A stretch of 64,000 bases of DNA. Source: Linyphia triangularis. Its lineage: Eukaryota > Arthropoda > Arachnida > Araneae > Linyphiidae. Positions within the stretch are counted from its first letter, which is position 1, and each line of letters opens with the position of its first letter. The translations under genes and the position numbers were made by a program. A model generated the notes under the pieces. That model searched no databases. It saw only the letters and a list, made by a program, of their open reading frames with translations, and was not told the origin of the DNA. Of this stretch, positions 45,861 through 58,364 are shown piece by piece. The stretch lies in contig OZ021722.1 in the NCBI GenBank assembly GCA_963978545.1, positions 13,458,301 to 13,522,300 of the forward strand. The letters are read 5' to 3'.

Positions 45861-46414
45861 AGTCCCGTCAGTTTTCTCATGATTCTGTATTTTAACCATT
45901 TGCACTCCAGGCCTTTTTCGCGCGGAGGAATCAGCAACTCGAGATATCTTAGGTTCGGCTGGTGTTTATGGATTTGCTTCATAGAAACTAAACACAGTCA
46001 TTGGCCTTGCATCGAATTTCCGCATCACACTTAATGGTCCTCTCGTGGTTTGGCATCCAATCGTGTGGCGCCTGAGAGGCGCCACTGGAGTGCAAAGGGT
46101 TAATTCAATCGCTTTGCGACCCATCGGGACTTTAAAATCCACTTCGATGAAGTTCGTTTTTCAATTGTTAGATGGCAGCACAGGCTTATTTCTCTTTATA
46201 TGCAAACACAAGGACGATTTTTAATCTTCGATGCATCCATCTTGACCTCACATCGTCTTATATACTTGTCTCTTAACAAGCTTCCAAAGAGAAATATGCT
46301 TGTGCTGCCCTCCAACAATTGAAGAGCGAACTTCATAGAAGTGGATTTCAAAGTCCCAATGGGTCGCAAAGCACTTAAATTAATGAAGGATCGTGAGAAA
46401 ACTAACGGGACTTA
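45861..46414. mobile_element. palindromic long-TIR element interrupted by a TTAA MITE
   Basis: The left arm TAAGTCCCGTCAGTTTTCTC and onward (GCTTTGCGACCCATCGGGAC, AATCCACTTC, TGAAGTTCG, TCAATTGTT) is matched in inverse order by 46285-46414. Arms are about 150 bp excluding the insertion, and the loop lies near 46200-46285. It is non-coding. Confidence 0.88.
45896..46099. mobile_element. 204-bp TTAA-flanked MITE nested in the left arm
   Basis: Inverted ends CCATTTGCACTCCAG and CTGGAGTGCAAAGGG are flanked by TTAA at 45892-45895 and 46100-46103. Removing it restores continuity of the palindrome's left arm. A GGCGCCTGAGAGGCGCC hairpin lies at its right end. Confidence 0.9.
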
Positions 46415-46922
46415 TTTAAGTCCCGTCAAAAAATAAAGAGTTAATAGTGTCTATATTCAGGCCAGGCCTTTCTGAAAAGATTCAACTGAACAACGTTAAT
46501 TCCAAAATAAAAGAAAGAAACATTGAAAACAGGTACAAGGACACAACCAGAATATTTTTCGAATGAGAAATAATTTTATAACTGCGTTTAGATATAATCT
46601 TATTGGGCATTCTCATGTAATGTGGTCTAGGATGCATCCATTTTAGTTTAGTTGGTTATATCGAAGTTTTTTGGGCACAAAAGCAAATTTGTATCAAACC
46701 CTCGTTAAAATAAACACAAGTTAATACGTTGAGGTCACGCTCTTCCTAGAAGCGCTGGTATTGCGATATAGCAATGCTAAGCGCACTACCACTAACAAAT
46801 TGAAATTTACTCGATACAGTTGCGTAAATATATTAGGGCCATTGTTTCTTATCGCAGTAGAAGATATTTAAGTTTAGAATGCAATGCTTATAGACATTCA
46901 TTCCACACGTTTACGCAGAGTT

Positions 46923-47279
46923 CAGGGATGCCAGTTTTCCTCCATTTGGAGGATTTCCTCCTTTTTGGTTTTTTATATAACATTTTCCTCCTCTTTGTCC
47001 CTGTCTTGAGGATCCACATTTTTCTGATCTGAACCAGTTTTTCGAGCAAAAAGTATACTTTTCCCTCTTGGCTCTCCTTTCCTCTCAGATTACTTCACTA
47101 ACTCCTAATATTTGAAATGCAATTATTATATAGTATGAGAAATTTCATTGTATCTTTAAAATTATTGAATCATCCTTCCTGCATACTCTTTTGTTGAATT
47201 TTTGTGTATTCCATCCGCGAGCTTTTTCAACGAATTTTTGAATGTCCTCCTTTTTGCTCTCTGATCACTCTCATCCCTG
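46923..47279. mobile_element. 357-bp element with CAGGGATG inverted ends
   Basis: CAGGGATG (46923-46930) and CATCCCTG (47272-47279) are flanked by AGAGTT on both sides (46917-46922, 47280-47285). The CAGGG-type end recalls hAT elements, but those usually make 8-bp duplications, so the class is uncertain. The interior repeats TTTCCTCC motifs. Confidence 0.6.
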
Positions 47280-47459
47280 AGAGTTGCCAAACCTCGGACT
47301 CAAAATTCTTAGGTAGCCAATTTTTCCACAAGGGCATTTTGGATATATAGTACATTTTGTAATATTTTTACCTATTGAAATATCATTAGCACTTCAAAAA
47401 TTAAGACTTCCTGCACTTTAAACCTTTATTCAGAAAGGCACTATGTCAAATTATAGGTG

Positions 47460-47700
47460 TGGGGAAAACAGCAGCGTACTGTCAGCCACCGGTGATTGAC
47501 GCAGCCTAAACGGAAAGTTTAGAGTAAGCCACCAATGGCTGATGTGGCACTCAACGCGTTAATGATATAATCCTGTAATAAATAAACATTAAGTAAATTT
47601 TCAGTAATTACTTAAAACAATTTTTTTTTTTTTTTTTTTAGTTTTATATCCTATATTACACTGTCAGCTACCGATGGCTGACGTGGCTACGCGTTAAAGA
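47460..47700. repeat. two diverged CAGCCACCGGTG...ACGCGTTAA segments
   Basis: The words ACTGTCAGCCACCGGTGATT / ACTGTCAGCTACCGATGGCT and GCGTTAA occur at 47478-47560 and 47659-47696, in direct orientation, around a T-rich spacer. This is probably a decayed TTAA-type element. Confidence 0.5.
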
Positions 47701-47750
47701 GTATGCGAGTAGCGATAATAATTTTATATCAAAGGATAAAATCTATTTAA

Positions 47751-48738
47751 CCCTAGAACTACAAACCCAATTTTTTTTACATGTGAACTACAAACCGGGG
47801 TAAATATTAACCCCACGGGTTTTTTGCTCGTAAAACCGTTCTGAAAGCAGTAATTTGACTTTTTAGTACTTGAACTTTTTGCTTTTTCTTGCTGAAGAGC
47901 AAATTCAATTTTATCAAGATTTAGTTAGTGAAAAACGATTTGAATAGCTAAAAGTGCTGAAAGATGGTTAAACCGTCATTTAACAAACAAACTATTTTTT
48001 TAAACAAACTATTTACAAATTTTTACTGGAATTTAAAAGAGGACACATGAGGCTTTTAGGAAGAAAAAAAATACGATCCTGATTTTTTGCGCCGACCAAA
48101 CGGTATAGTGGTTAGCGTGCTGGCTTCTAGACCGCGAGGTGGCGGGTTCGAGTCCCGTGTAAGGCATGGGTGTTTGTAAATGTATGTTGGCTTGTCTAAT
48201 GACGAAAGTTTCGGCGCATTATAGCCCTCGTGTTGCTGACGGCGCCAGATAATCTGAATACAACCAACCTGAGTTTTTGCTAAAAAAGTCTATTTACTTA
48301 CTATTTAGGACTTTGAAAATTCAAAAAAATTAGCAATCTGATCTATGGAAAAGTCAAATGAAAATCGATGAAATAATGGTTTTTAAGAATATATTTCGGT
48401 TTCTGTCATACAAATTGCAAAAAAAAAAAAAGAAGAGAAATTTGATGCATATAAAAAATATTCAAAAGTAAAGTTACGATTTGACTTATTCAAAGGCACC
48501 ACAATCGTTGCAGTAGATTACTCTGCGACTCTCGCTGGTCGGTCACTTACACTTAACTTACCTACACAGAACACCAGCGAGAACTACAAACCGGGGTAAA
48601 TATCAATCTCGCCCTAATGTTAGAGCCTTGAACTAAATTATGGTATAGGTCTTCAGTTGACAATGTCACTGACTTACTTAAAAACGTAGTTCAAAGTTTA
48701 CCTGGGGTAGATATTTACCCCGGTTTGTAGTTCTAGGG
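47751..48738. mobile_element. TTAA-flanked (piggyBac-type) non-autonomous element, 988 bp including a SINE
   Basis: Ends CCCTAGAACTACAAACC and GGTTTGTAGTTCTAGGG are perfect 17-bp inverted repeats flanked by TTAA (47747-47750, 48739-48742). Subterminal CCGGGGTAAATATT / ATATTTACCCCGG copies are inverted too. No transposase frame exists. A family A SINE inserted inside. Confidence 0.92.
48091..48267 (+). mobile_element. tRNA-derived SINE, family A, copy 4
   Basis: Complete copy with A-box TATAGTGGTTAGCGTG and B-box GGTTCGAGTCC. Target duplications CCTGATTTTTTGC (48078-48090) and CCTGAGTTTTTGC (48268-48280) lie inside the TTAA element. Confidence 0.93.
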
Positions 48739-48953
48739 TTAATTTTAAAAATGCAAAAGGATTTACAGATGGTGATCGACTTAAAAGAAAAGTTTAGTAA
48801 CGGATGAATGATTAAAACCAAGCACAGCCTGATTGAGTTAGAAACAGGGCACTCAGTTAAAATATGAAAAACAGAAATAATAACATTGTACGCGAGGAAC
48901 ACGTGCCAGCAAAAGGCAAACATGGGTAAAACGAGTATCCCTTTTACCAGGTA

Positions 48954-49129
48954 GGTTGTTTTCAGATTATCTGGCGCCGTCAGCAACACGAGGGCTATAA
49001 TGCGCCGAAACATTCGTTATTTGACAAGCCAACATACATTTACAAACACCCATGCCTTACACGGGACTCGAACCCGCAACCTCGCGGTCTAGAAGCTAGC
49101 ACACTAACCACTATACCGTTTGGTCGGCG
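48954..49129 (-). mobile_element. tRNA-derived SINE, family A, copy 5
   Basis: Reverse-oriented complete copy. A perfect 14-bp target duplication CCTTTTACCAGGTA lies at 48940-48953 and 49130-49143. The intact duplication suggests it is among the younger copies. Confidence 0.94.
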
Positions 49130-49143
49130 CCTTTTACCAGGTA

Positions 49144-50444
49144 TTCAGAGAAAAATGAATTTGCATCAATAAATTAATAGTACACAATTAAAACTGGTTT
49201 TTATCGTCAGAATCTGAAACGTAGTGGGAAGAGGTTAGTGTTCAGAAAAACTAGAGGAAGAAGGAAATGGTATGTATAAATGTAATGTATAAATGTATAA
49301 AAATACGATTGCCTTCCAAAGTTTAGCTCATGGGGACGGCGCGGAGCAATATTAATTTAAAAAATTATCATTTCAAATTTAGTTCAAATTTGTTTCAATG
49401 AAATATACTCTAAAAGACTATGTTAGAAATGTTTCTTCCCGAGGGGAGAATGTTATCTTGCTGGCATCCTGTTAGGAAGCAAGGAAAAGCTGTCAGATAC
49501 TCAAGTACAATTGGAGCTTCGTTACAAAAAACAAAAGCGTCATGTTGTTACTTATGCTCGAAATAGACTCTTCATTTCGGAGTACACTTCAAAAGGAGTA
49601 GTTGTGTGTTGTGTGACTACTTTACCAATAAAAAAAAATCCGGATTCCTGGACATTTTTCCACTTAACTTATCACACGGACTCGGCTCTCAAACTACAAA
49701 GCTCAAAGCTCCACCATAAAAAAGATCGTTCACAAAACCAAGTGTTGTGTACGTAGAGGCGTGTTATAGAATAATATAAAAACGTTGGTATAACTTAATT
49801 AGAAACTTTATTATATGCTTCAAGACTATTATAGCTAATGCATTTCTAAAGCAAGATTATGGTTAACTGGTTAGGAAATAAGACAAAATATTATTGAAGC
49901 ATCGTTTTTCGCCTTCAAATGAAACGATGTAAAGATATTCACCAACAGGCAATATATCCAAACTATAATTCTTTATAAACCAATTGCAAATATACTCTAT
50001 TCAATAACTCAAAGTATAATATAATATTAAATTAATCCTTTAAAAAAACATTTTAATGTTGTCTAGAATATATTAACAGCTGATAACATATATTTTTTAA
50101 TTGTTGATACTTTCTGTTTCGTCAAAAAAAAAAGTTTCACAATTATAATCTAGGTAAGAGGTATAGTAAATAGAGATATACAGTATGATATATAGCTTAT
50201 ATTTAACAGCATCATTGATAGTAAATATATAATATTAAAAACAAATGACGGTAACCTCTATTTCTGGTTTAAAAAGTACAAAATAAGTAGTTTTCTAAGG
50301 ACTTTTTAAATTTTTTTAAGGACCGTTTATAAATGTGTTGTGATAAAAATCATTGTTTTCTTACACAAAATTCAAAACACAAGCTGTATTATAGGAATAA
50401 AAAGAATATCAAATAAACAATTGAAATACAATTTTCTTAATGGA
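49144..50444. other. intergenic, nothing recognised
   Basis: An 81-residue plus-strand frame at 49511-49756 is stop-free but shows no domain or splice context. Confidence 0.4.
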
Positions 50445-50705
50445 AGTGCATCCACACCTTGAAATAAAAGAAAAGTGGAATATTCCTAGAAATCAACGAT
50501 TTCAAGCAATTTGGAAAGTAAAATCACTCTACCAATAAAAGAAGGATTCAAACTGATAGAAAAACATTTAAGATAGCTAAAAAAATTAAGAAAAATTCCG
50601 CAATCGAAAATTAAGGATCCGAAATGAAAAATAAAGACTTAAAAATGACCTTATATAAGGTCCTTCAAAAATATATAGTTCTTAAGGATCGTGCGAATCT
50701 TGAGA
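50445..50705 (+). mobile_element. dispersed repeat R3, copy 2
   Basis: Ordered similarity to 17100-17425: ATTTCAAGCAATTTGGAAAG, AAAATTAAGGATCC, TTATATAAGGTCCTTCAAAA, TAGTTCTTAAGGATCGTGCG. Confidence 0.6.
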
Positions 50706-53700
50706 TAGAAATGAAGTGACACTGCAAATACCCAGTGAATAATTCTCTGGAGGTTAAGCAGAAATGTTCAACACCCATAGTCTACATCGCGCAAAAACAA
50801 ATAGCTTGAGGCTGCAGTGTAATAACATTACAAGTTCAAATGAGCTTCACGTAATTATAATAACTCTTTAAGACGACTTATCTCGTTATAATGATCTGCA
50901 CGTAATTATAATAACTCTTAAGACGAATTACCTCGTTATAACACAATGCCTAGGTCCAGATCATCCCAACAGTCTTATAAGTGCCGAAGTAATCCCATAA
51001 AGGATGTCAAAAATCACTACCAATACAAACAAGAATGCCCAACTATCCAAAAGTATCTCCCTTGCGCCATAATACACAATTAACTGCTCCAAAATCCCCC
51101 GATTCGTATCAACTGATATTGAATGTCAAGGTTGCTCATAAACGCGACAGATAAAATGGGTTGCGACAACCTGCAACGGCGATCCCTCCAAGTCGCTAAT
51201 TGGGATTCCAGGTTCACTCCAGAGAGCAGCCTTAATACCAGAAGTGGAATGACCTTTGTCAGTGCAGAGGTTGTTAGGGATTCATCACGGAATCTAATCG
51301 CAGCAGATGCTGGGTGTGCATAAGCAACTTCCTCTAAGCCCCCCCCCCCCTCCTCTTTTCCCTTTAATTAGCCAATTATCCAATTCCTCTCACCGACCCC
51401 TGCTAATATTCTAACGGTGCCAAAGAGCAATGGCGGACGAGGCAGTTGCGGATGGTAATCTGGAGGTCTCTGATAACGGAATCTCTGGTGATCGGTGGTT
51501 GCGATGTGGAACGAAAATCTGAATGGCGTACCCGGTTGAGCAAGAATTTTCCAATTAGTTCCGAGATTTAGATGGAGAATATGTAATCTTCGATTCACGG
51601 ATACATCCTAGCAGGAAATGTCTTGAGTTAAATAGTAGATGAAAGGAAACATTCGGTTTTTAGGAAAACATAAATTGGCTCAAGAACTAAATTCAGAAGG
51701 AAGTAAAACAGACAAATTAATTCGGAAAATAAATACATTGCTACAATACCTGCCAGTCAAGCTGTGACAGTCAATGATTCAAATATTTGAAGAATTCGTA
51801 ACTATAGTTTGAAAATAGACATGATTGATTGTTTTGTACATAATAAAACATTCGTAAAAGTTTTTGTTGAAAATGGGATAAAATTCTGAAAAATTGGATA
51901 AATATACAACGTTTCTCGGATATGTTTCGAAATGAACAAAGGCAATTTAAATGGAATCAAGCAGATCCATTTTTTTTTTTTTTTTTTTTAAATAATATAC
52001 TAGCATTATCAGACTAAATGAATTTTCCATTTACCTAAATAATTATGTAGTACAGAAAAATGTACCTAAAAAACTCAGAAATATGTAGTGGAATGCAGAT
52101 TAATAAAAAAGAAAATATAGATAACGATTATTTATATTAGTTAAATGTCAGCTATAAAAGGTTTTGAATACGTTCGCAGAAAAGTTTGACATGACCATCA
52201 AAACTTTCCAAAATGGGAATCGCAATTCGATAAAAACCATTAATGAAATATGATCCACATTACATTGTACAATGATTTACAAAAATAACTGAATTAAAAA
52301 TACTTAATTTAATTTAGAATTACTTAAAATTGTTCCGTGTCTTATATTACTTTGAAAATCTTAGTTACATGACCTCAATCTTGTTTTATAAACATTGTCT
52401 ATTAACAATGCATGTGTAATCAGCTTGACAACACATACGCGAGACTTTTATGCAAGGGGCAACGCACGGTACAAAAGAATACGGCCAGGCACTTATTAAA
52501 AAGTTGAATAACTCGTCATGCTTAGAGCCAGCATAATGACCGTGAAATTTCTTTTAGAAACACAGGTCTTTGTCGCTACGATAACATTTCTCCGCATTGT
52601 ACACACTATGAAAACAAGAATTTAATTACGCACTTTTTTAACAAGGAATGGTATTTTGGAATTCGACAACAAAAAAAAAAAAAAAAAAAACTAAACCTCC
52701 CAAAGACCTGACCTGATAATGTTACTAATCAGCGAGAAAAAGAGTCCGAAATGAAATCAGAAGTAAATGGTAGATTCGCCAAGTAGAACAACTGTATTGA
52801 AAAACAGTCAAATGGCGTTAGATAGGTTAATAGTGAATTGGTATTTAGCGACAACATGTTAGAATTGCGACAAACCCGTGCAACAGTTACCTAAGAATTC
52901 ACCTTTAAGCATCAATACGGAAGTCACTAAACACTGAAAACACGACCTACATGGACGACAACTATATTACACCATTTCAATTAAAGAATAGAAAGGATTA
53001 AGAGTTCGCGGCCTCTTGGAGCTGAAAGGCAATAGAAAACCCGCCAAAGAAACAATAGATAAAATACTCATAAGCCCACAACCATGAAGCACAGAACAAT
53101 TAATACATAATTGAATCATTTGAAAAGCTATTCTATTGACGCCAAGCAGGATATTTATTGACACGGTAGGAATTTTTTTTACCCCATGAAAGCATCAACA
53201 GAATATTTTCCAAGTAGCAAATGAAGGACTGCCCTACATTTAAGTGGCAGTAGAATAAAGCATGCTGGCAGCTGACTTACCTGATGGCAGAGGGTTTATT
53301 TACATAAATGTGATGCAGGTGTATCCATTACCCGTTAGAAGTTCGGCCCTTTGAAACAAAGATTAACGTAACCTTCGGAATACAATGGGAACGTGATACT
53401 AGAGAACTTAAGGACTAGGAACTCAGACAGAAACCGAAACGTGTGTGTGTGATAGGAAAGACGGTAGCGGTATATTTTCATCGAAGATAGTATCTAGTAG
53501 ATTGATGACAACTGCGGAAGTGTGTACAAGAAGATCTTCGTCATGGCTTGTTTGAGATTTCTTCACGGGAACGCGAGTTTTTCCGCAAAGCAATAAAATA
53601 TTTATTATCAAGAGGGAAGAAGGTATTCCTCGATTCTGTGCGATGAAATGTGTCGATGGAGTTTTGCGATACAGAAGTTTACGATCGTATAATTACGTAA

Positions 53701-53934
53701 ATGGGGCGAAGAGAGACTATTAAAAGATTTATTCAGACGGGCTGGTGCTTGGTGCACAAAATATTTCCAATTATGAGGTAGACGAGGGAAAATAACAATT
53801 GCTTTCTTGTTTTCATAACTGTTGGTCTTGAAAAGGATAAAAAATACCAATTCATTTTGTCATTCAAAAATTCACCTTATTTAAAAATAATTGCTAAATT
53901 AAGAACAATACCATGTCACACATGTGATGTTATA
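50706..53934. other. intergenic, nothing firmly recognised
   Basis: Contains a direct repeat of CACGTAATTATAATAACTC (50850 and 50901), a balanced-composition patch at 51120-51560 without a recognisable frame, a C10 run near 51340, and poly-A/T tracts. No gene is identified. Confidence 0.4.
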
Positions 53935-54085
53935 TGGACAAGAAGGGAGGGGAGGGTCAAATTTGGAATAGCTACAAAGAATTTAAGAAAAAATATCTGC
54001 AATCAAAAATTAGAAGTCCTTATATAAATACCTATCAAGAATAGGTAGTTTTCAAAGACTTTTAAGGACCGGACGAACACTGAAT
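53935..54085 (+). mobile_element. dispersed repeat R3, partial copy 3
   Basis: Only the right part of the family is present: AATTTGGAATAGCTACAAA, AAAATTAGAAGTCCTTATAT, AGGTAGTTTTCAAAGACTTT, TAAGGACCGGACGAAC. Confidence 0.55.
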
Positions 54086-55283
54086 TATTACTTTTGTTTC
54101 GATCGGTTGACCGTAAGCACGCCCCTTACCCGATTTTCAAAATCCAAAACACCAAAAAAATTGAAGCCTAAAATACCAAGTACTTCACCAGGTAATAAAA
54201 ATCAGATTGTTATCAAAAACTAAACTGGTATTTAGGAATAATAAAAAAAAATGAAGAATATCGATAGCTAATCAGCTGGAAAGAGAAAATATATCAAAGT
54301 TGCGCGAGCTGTTATTGCTCTCTGAGACTTAAAAAAAAAGCGTCTCCGACAAAGATCAAACGGGTTTTATCATGAGAGGTAAATAACGTACAGTAGATAA
54401 GCAATTTATGAGAATTAAAAACAACAATCGATCCGTTGAAAGTGTCGAAGTTAAATTTGTTAAAAACTTTTAGTTTTGTCACAAACTAAAGTTTTTTGAA
54501 ATTGAAGTTATCTACTTTTTCGAATTAAATTTTGGAAATTCATGAGAGTTGAGAGAAAATGTATTATATTACTAAGAGATATAAGATTCCTTAGGTATCT
54601 TCAACGTGCTTAAATTACTATTTTCTGTTTACTTCTATTTTCTAACAAATAAGACATTGCGCAATGGACAATTCCTGGATTTTTTTTTTTTTTTAATTCA
54701 ATTCTAAATGTTTTAAAAAAACAGAAAAATTTCTGCTTAATACGCTTTTTTTTTTTTAAATTTGCAATCAAAGTTTCCCTGTTACATGTTGGCGAGAAAA
54801 CGATTCATTCGGTTCGAATTGAACGTGACGTGTAGGCGTCCAAAACATCTTGGCTTGAAATGCAGCAGCGGAAATCATCAGTTATGCAAGTTTCTCGCAA
54901 ATCGCGCCAACCTGTATGTGATATGGCAATGGTGTACCACTGCCAACTATTTGGAAGAAACCTCACGATAACCACAGAAACTGTAGGAACCTTTTACGTC
55001 ACAGATTTTGCTGTGTGTTTTGATAGGACTGGTTTCGGCTCGGTTTTGAGGCATTTTCTTTTATAATATAATATATAAGTAATTTTTTTAAAGAACTTTT
55101 GTGTAAGTATTTGGAATCAGAAAGAAATTCTTCATAAGTATAAACTAATTTCAATCGTTTTTAAAAAAAATGCGGGAATTGTCCATTGTAAAAAAAAAAA
55201 AAGACTAAGCTTTCAAATTGACAGGTCATTTATCAATTTTGACTTTCTATAAAAGAAAGAGAGAAAAAAAAAAAATTCTCAAT

Positions 55284-55314
<31 letters not shown>

Positions 55315-55430
55315 TCGTTCAGAAATAATATACAAGGTAATAATAAACTTGATAAAACATTTCAGACATTGGTATAAAACAATGCATAACACTGCTAAAA
55401 GTGACTACACGCAAATCTTCTTTGACTAAC
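54086..55430. other. intergenic, AT-rich
   Basis: Several homopolymer tracts are present (A24 near 55285). Overlapping plus frames at 54762-55066 have no recognisable product. Confidence 0.4.
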
Positions 55431-55432
55431 CT

Positions 55433-55610
55433 GCCGACTAAACGGTATAGTGGTTAGCGTGCTAGCTTCTAGACCGCGAGGTTGCGGGTTCGAATCGCGT
55501 GATAGGCATGGGTGTTTGTAAATGTATGTTGGCTTGTCTAATGACGAATGTTTCGGCGCATTATAGCCCTCGTGTTGCTGACGGCGCCAGATAATCTGAA
55601 AACAACCAAC
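55433..55610 (+). mobile_element. tRNA-derived SINE, family A, copy 6
   Basis: Complete body with A-box TATAGTGGTTAGCGTG and B-box GGTTCGAATCG. The flanking target duplication is diverged (AATCTTCTTTGACTAAC versus AATCTTTTACTAAAC), which suggests an older insertion. Confidence 0.9.
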
Positions 55611-56744
55611 CAATCTTTTACTAAACAGCCACACAGAGGCATGTGTTCGAACTCAAAGAGCATCCCAAAAACTGCATCTGACACGTATTTCCCACCTTTT
55701 GACATATAATTGACCCATTTTACAATATGCTGTTGAACAGCTGCTGCTGGTTTAAAGCACATGGCAGTCACTAGCACCTTATGATTGTTTTCCCTTTTAA
55801 AATGCAGTTTCCATGTGGCTTGCGGGAGAGTTCCATGTTTGGGGCATTTAAATTTCCAAAAAACAAAACTCAAAGAAATATCTGTTTATATTCTAGATTT
55901 TAAAGAACAGTTTCCTTTTCGACGCTAATATTCCATGTGTAATAAAATTCAGTTATTCTTTGAGAACATATTTTAGTATTCCAAAACACACAGTGCCACT
56001 TTCGCTTAAATCCAGCAATTAGCTCCATCGAATTCCAGATGTGTGATAAAAATGTAAGTAAATGTTGTTGTTTTTTCAATAATTACCTAATTAATCAATA
56101 AAATTATATTTAAAATAAGAATTATAATACAGAATTGGTATCTGATGGAATTTCCCGTCCGAAGAAATATAGACAGGTAGGTAGGCATAGAATTTAAAAA
56201 AAAAAAAAAAAAAAAAAACTCGTAATTTATTGAATTTGATGATATTTCGGAAATGATGAGTGAAGAGACGTATATAATTATCGATTATTTCTATTGGCTA
56301 AGAAAGTTTATTTTGCAAAGACGTATACACAACTTAAGCACTTAGTAAATTGCTACTTTATAGTTTATCGCTTCTTCAGTAAAAAAAGCTAAAACTAAAA
56401 CAAAAACTTGGAAGTACAATATTGTTTGGCAACAGAAAATGAAGCTAAAACTGATTATTCAAAATTTGAAACCTATAGTTGTATATTATTTACTATAACT
56501 ACAGTCATTCTTTATAGTTAAAAAGTTAATATCGAGAATTTCACACCGTTTATAATAAGCCTGTGATATTCAGGTCAGTTTTTAAGAACGATTACTGTGC
56601 TTTCAACATTTTACTATACTATACTCTCTGTTATTATACTTCTACAGCTATTCATCTTTTACACTATTTTTTACTATACTTCTACATTTTCTGGATAAGA
56701 CAGCAAAAAGAATATTTGATGGACAACTATCGCATTTACTTGTA
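55611..56744. other. intergenic, nothing firmly recognised
   Basis: A minus-strand frame at 55620-55873 is moderately GC-rich and protein-like but matches nothing I know. A tract of about 25 A lies near 56195. Confidence 0.4.
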
Positions 56745-56745
56745 A

Positions 56746-57507
56746 ACTAGCTAAATACCCGTGCTTCGCTACGAAATTTTAACATGTGCAATATTTTAGC
56801 TAGCTGTGAGGCCTCGCGTTGCGGAAATCTGTCATTCGTGTATAGGACCCAGTTTTTGGCGCTTCGCTCGCAGGAAGGTTCATCGCTACGCAAAATCGAT
56901 CTCGCTTCGTTCGCTGAAAAGTTCATGGACACGTAAACACAGGCTTATTTCACTCGTTAAAAGGTTCATTGCTATGCAAGCATAGGCTCGCTTCGCTCTC
57001 TGAAAGGTTCATTGCTGCGTAAGCAATTAATAAAAAAATATTTATTAATTAATTAAAAAAGAACAAAATAAAAATTTAAAATTCTGTTTTTTAAAAGTTC
57101 GATTAAAACGCCAAACCTACTTATGTTGAAAATTTCAGAGCTGTAGCCCTATTAGTAATCGTTTTATAAAATGTTTATTAATTAATTAAAAAAAATTAAT
57201 TAAAAAGGAACAAAATAAAAATTTAAAATTGTGTTTTTTAAAAGTCCAATTAAAAGGCCAAAACTACTTATGTTGAAAATTGCAGAGCTGTAGCCCTATT
57301 AGATATCGTTTTGTAACATATTTATTAACTAAAAAAATTAATTAAAAAAGAACTAATTAAAATTTTAAAATTCTGTTTGTGATGCATAAAATAAGAAGGT
57401 CAAAACTACGTATGCTGAAAATTTCGGAGCTCTACTCCAATTTTAAGTAGGTTTCTATAGATCCACAGAGACACAGACAGACACACAGCTTGTTTTATTA
57501 TTATATA
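56746..57507 (+). mobile_element. dispersed repeat R4, copy 3
   Basis: Plus-strand copy: ACTAGCTAAATACCCGTGCT, GCAATATTTTAGCTAGCTGT and GGTTCATTGC segments, then three tandem units of 141-147 bp (anchor GAAAATTTCAGAGCTGTAGC at 57125, 57272 and 57413). It ends ACACACAGCTTGTTTTATTA plus an ATT-rich tail. This is the clearest copy for defining both ends. Confidence 0.85.
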
Positions 57508-58364
57508 ACTTACTGAAAAATATAAAAAGTCGTCACAAATGCAGCAGCTTAAAAACACAGCAAATATTTACAAACAATCAGCCACTGGTCGTTTTTGAAT
57601 GCTTAAATAAACACCGACGTTCAATGTCATGTCGAATTATTTTAGAATGTATAAGGCCGCCCACAAATAATAAAGCAATCCCCAGATTTATCACGCGTGA
57701 TATCCTGTACAAGTGAATAAACAGAAAGATTAGCATATTTATTTCGAAATAAAACAACAATAACGTATATACGCCAGCATGTTTCCTGTACGTAGGTGTG
57801 AAATGCTAGGTCATATCGGTTTCGAAATGTCTCTTTATTGTTTTTCCGGACTTGAAATCGCAATTAAAAAATCCCAATATGGCATGAAATCTCTTCAAAA
57901 GGGTACATATTGTTTTGTTTAAAGACAACGTAAGGTCCGAACAATACTGTAAAATGCTAATATTCGGCCAGTAAAAAGTAGTTCCAATTTCAAGGAAGGA
58001 GGGGGAAGAGGTTTTTCCAGAAGACTTTTTGGAGATTAATTTTAACGTGGTCCAAGACCCAAAATTCTAAAATCTTTACTTTTAGAATTATTTTTCTGGA
58101 AATTTTTATTCAGTACTGTATTATGATTTGAAACTAAAAATAGTATTTTAAATTTCAAATAAAAAAAAAAAATAATAATAAAAAAATGAAATAAAAGGAA
58201 ACTTTAAAATTTTTACATTCCCTAAATTTGATATATTTAAAAAACTTTTTTTAAATTTTATTTCATTTTTGCATTAAATTATTTCTTATAAATCATATAA
58301 TAAATTGTCTACATGATTTTTCAGTAAAATAATTAGAAGAAAAAAAAAAAAAAAAAAAACATTG
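57508..58364. other. intergenic, nothing recognised
   Basis: AT-rich, two short overlapping minus-strand frames without signature. Confidence 0.4.

Noticed and set aside
49511..49756. 81-residue plus-strand frame
   Set aside because: No domain, no splice context and no repeat explanation; insufficient to call a gene.
55620..55873. Minus-strand frame with protein-like composition (KCPKHGTLPQATWKLHFK...)
   Set aside because: No family recognised, no supporting splice partner, and its start region runs into the SINE; kept only as a note.
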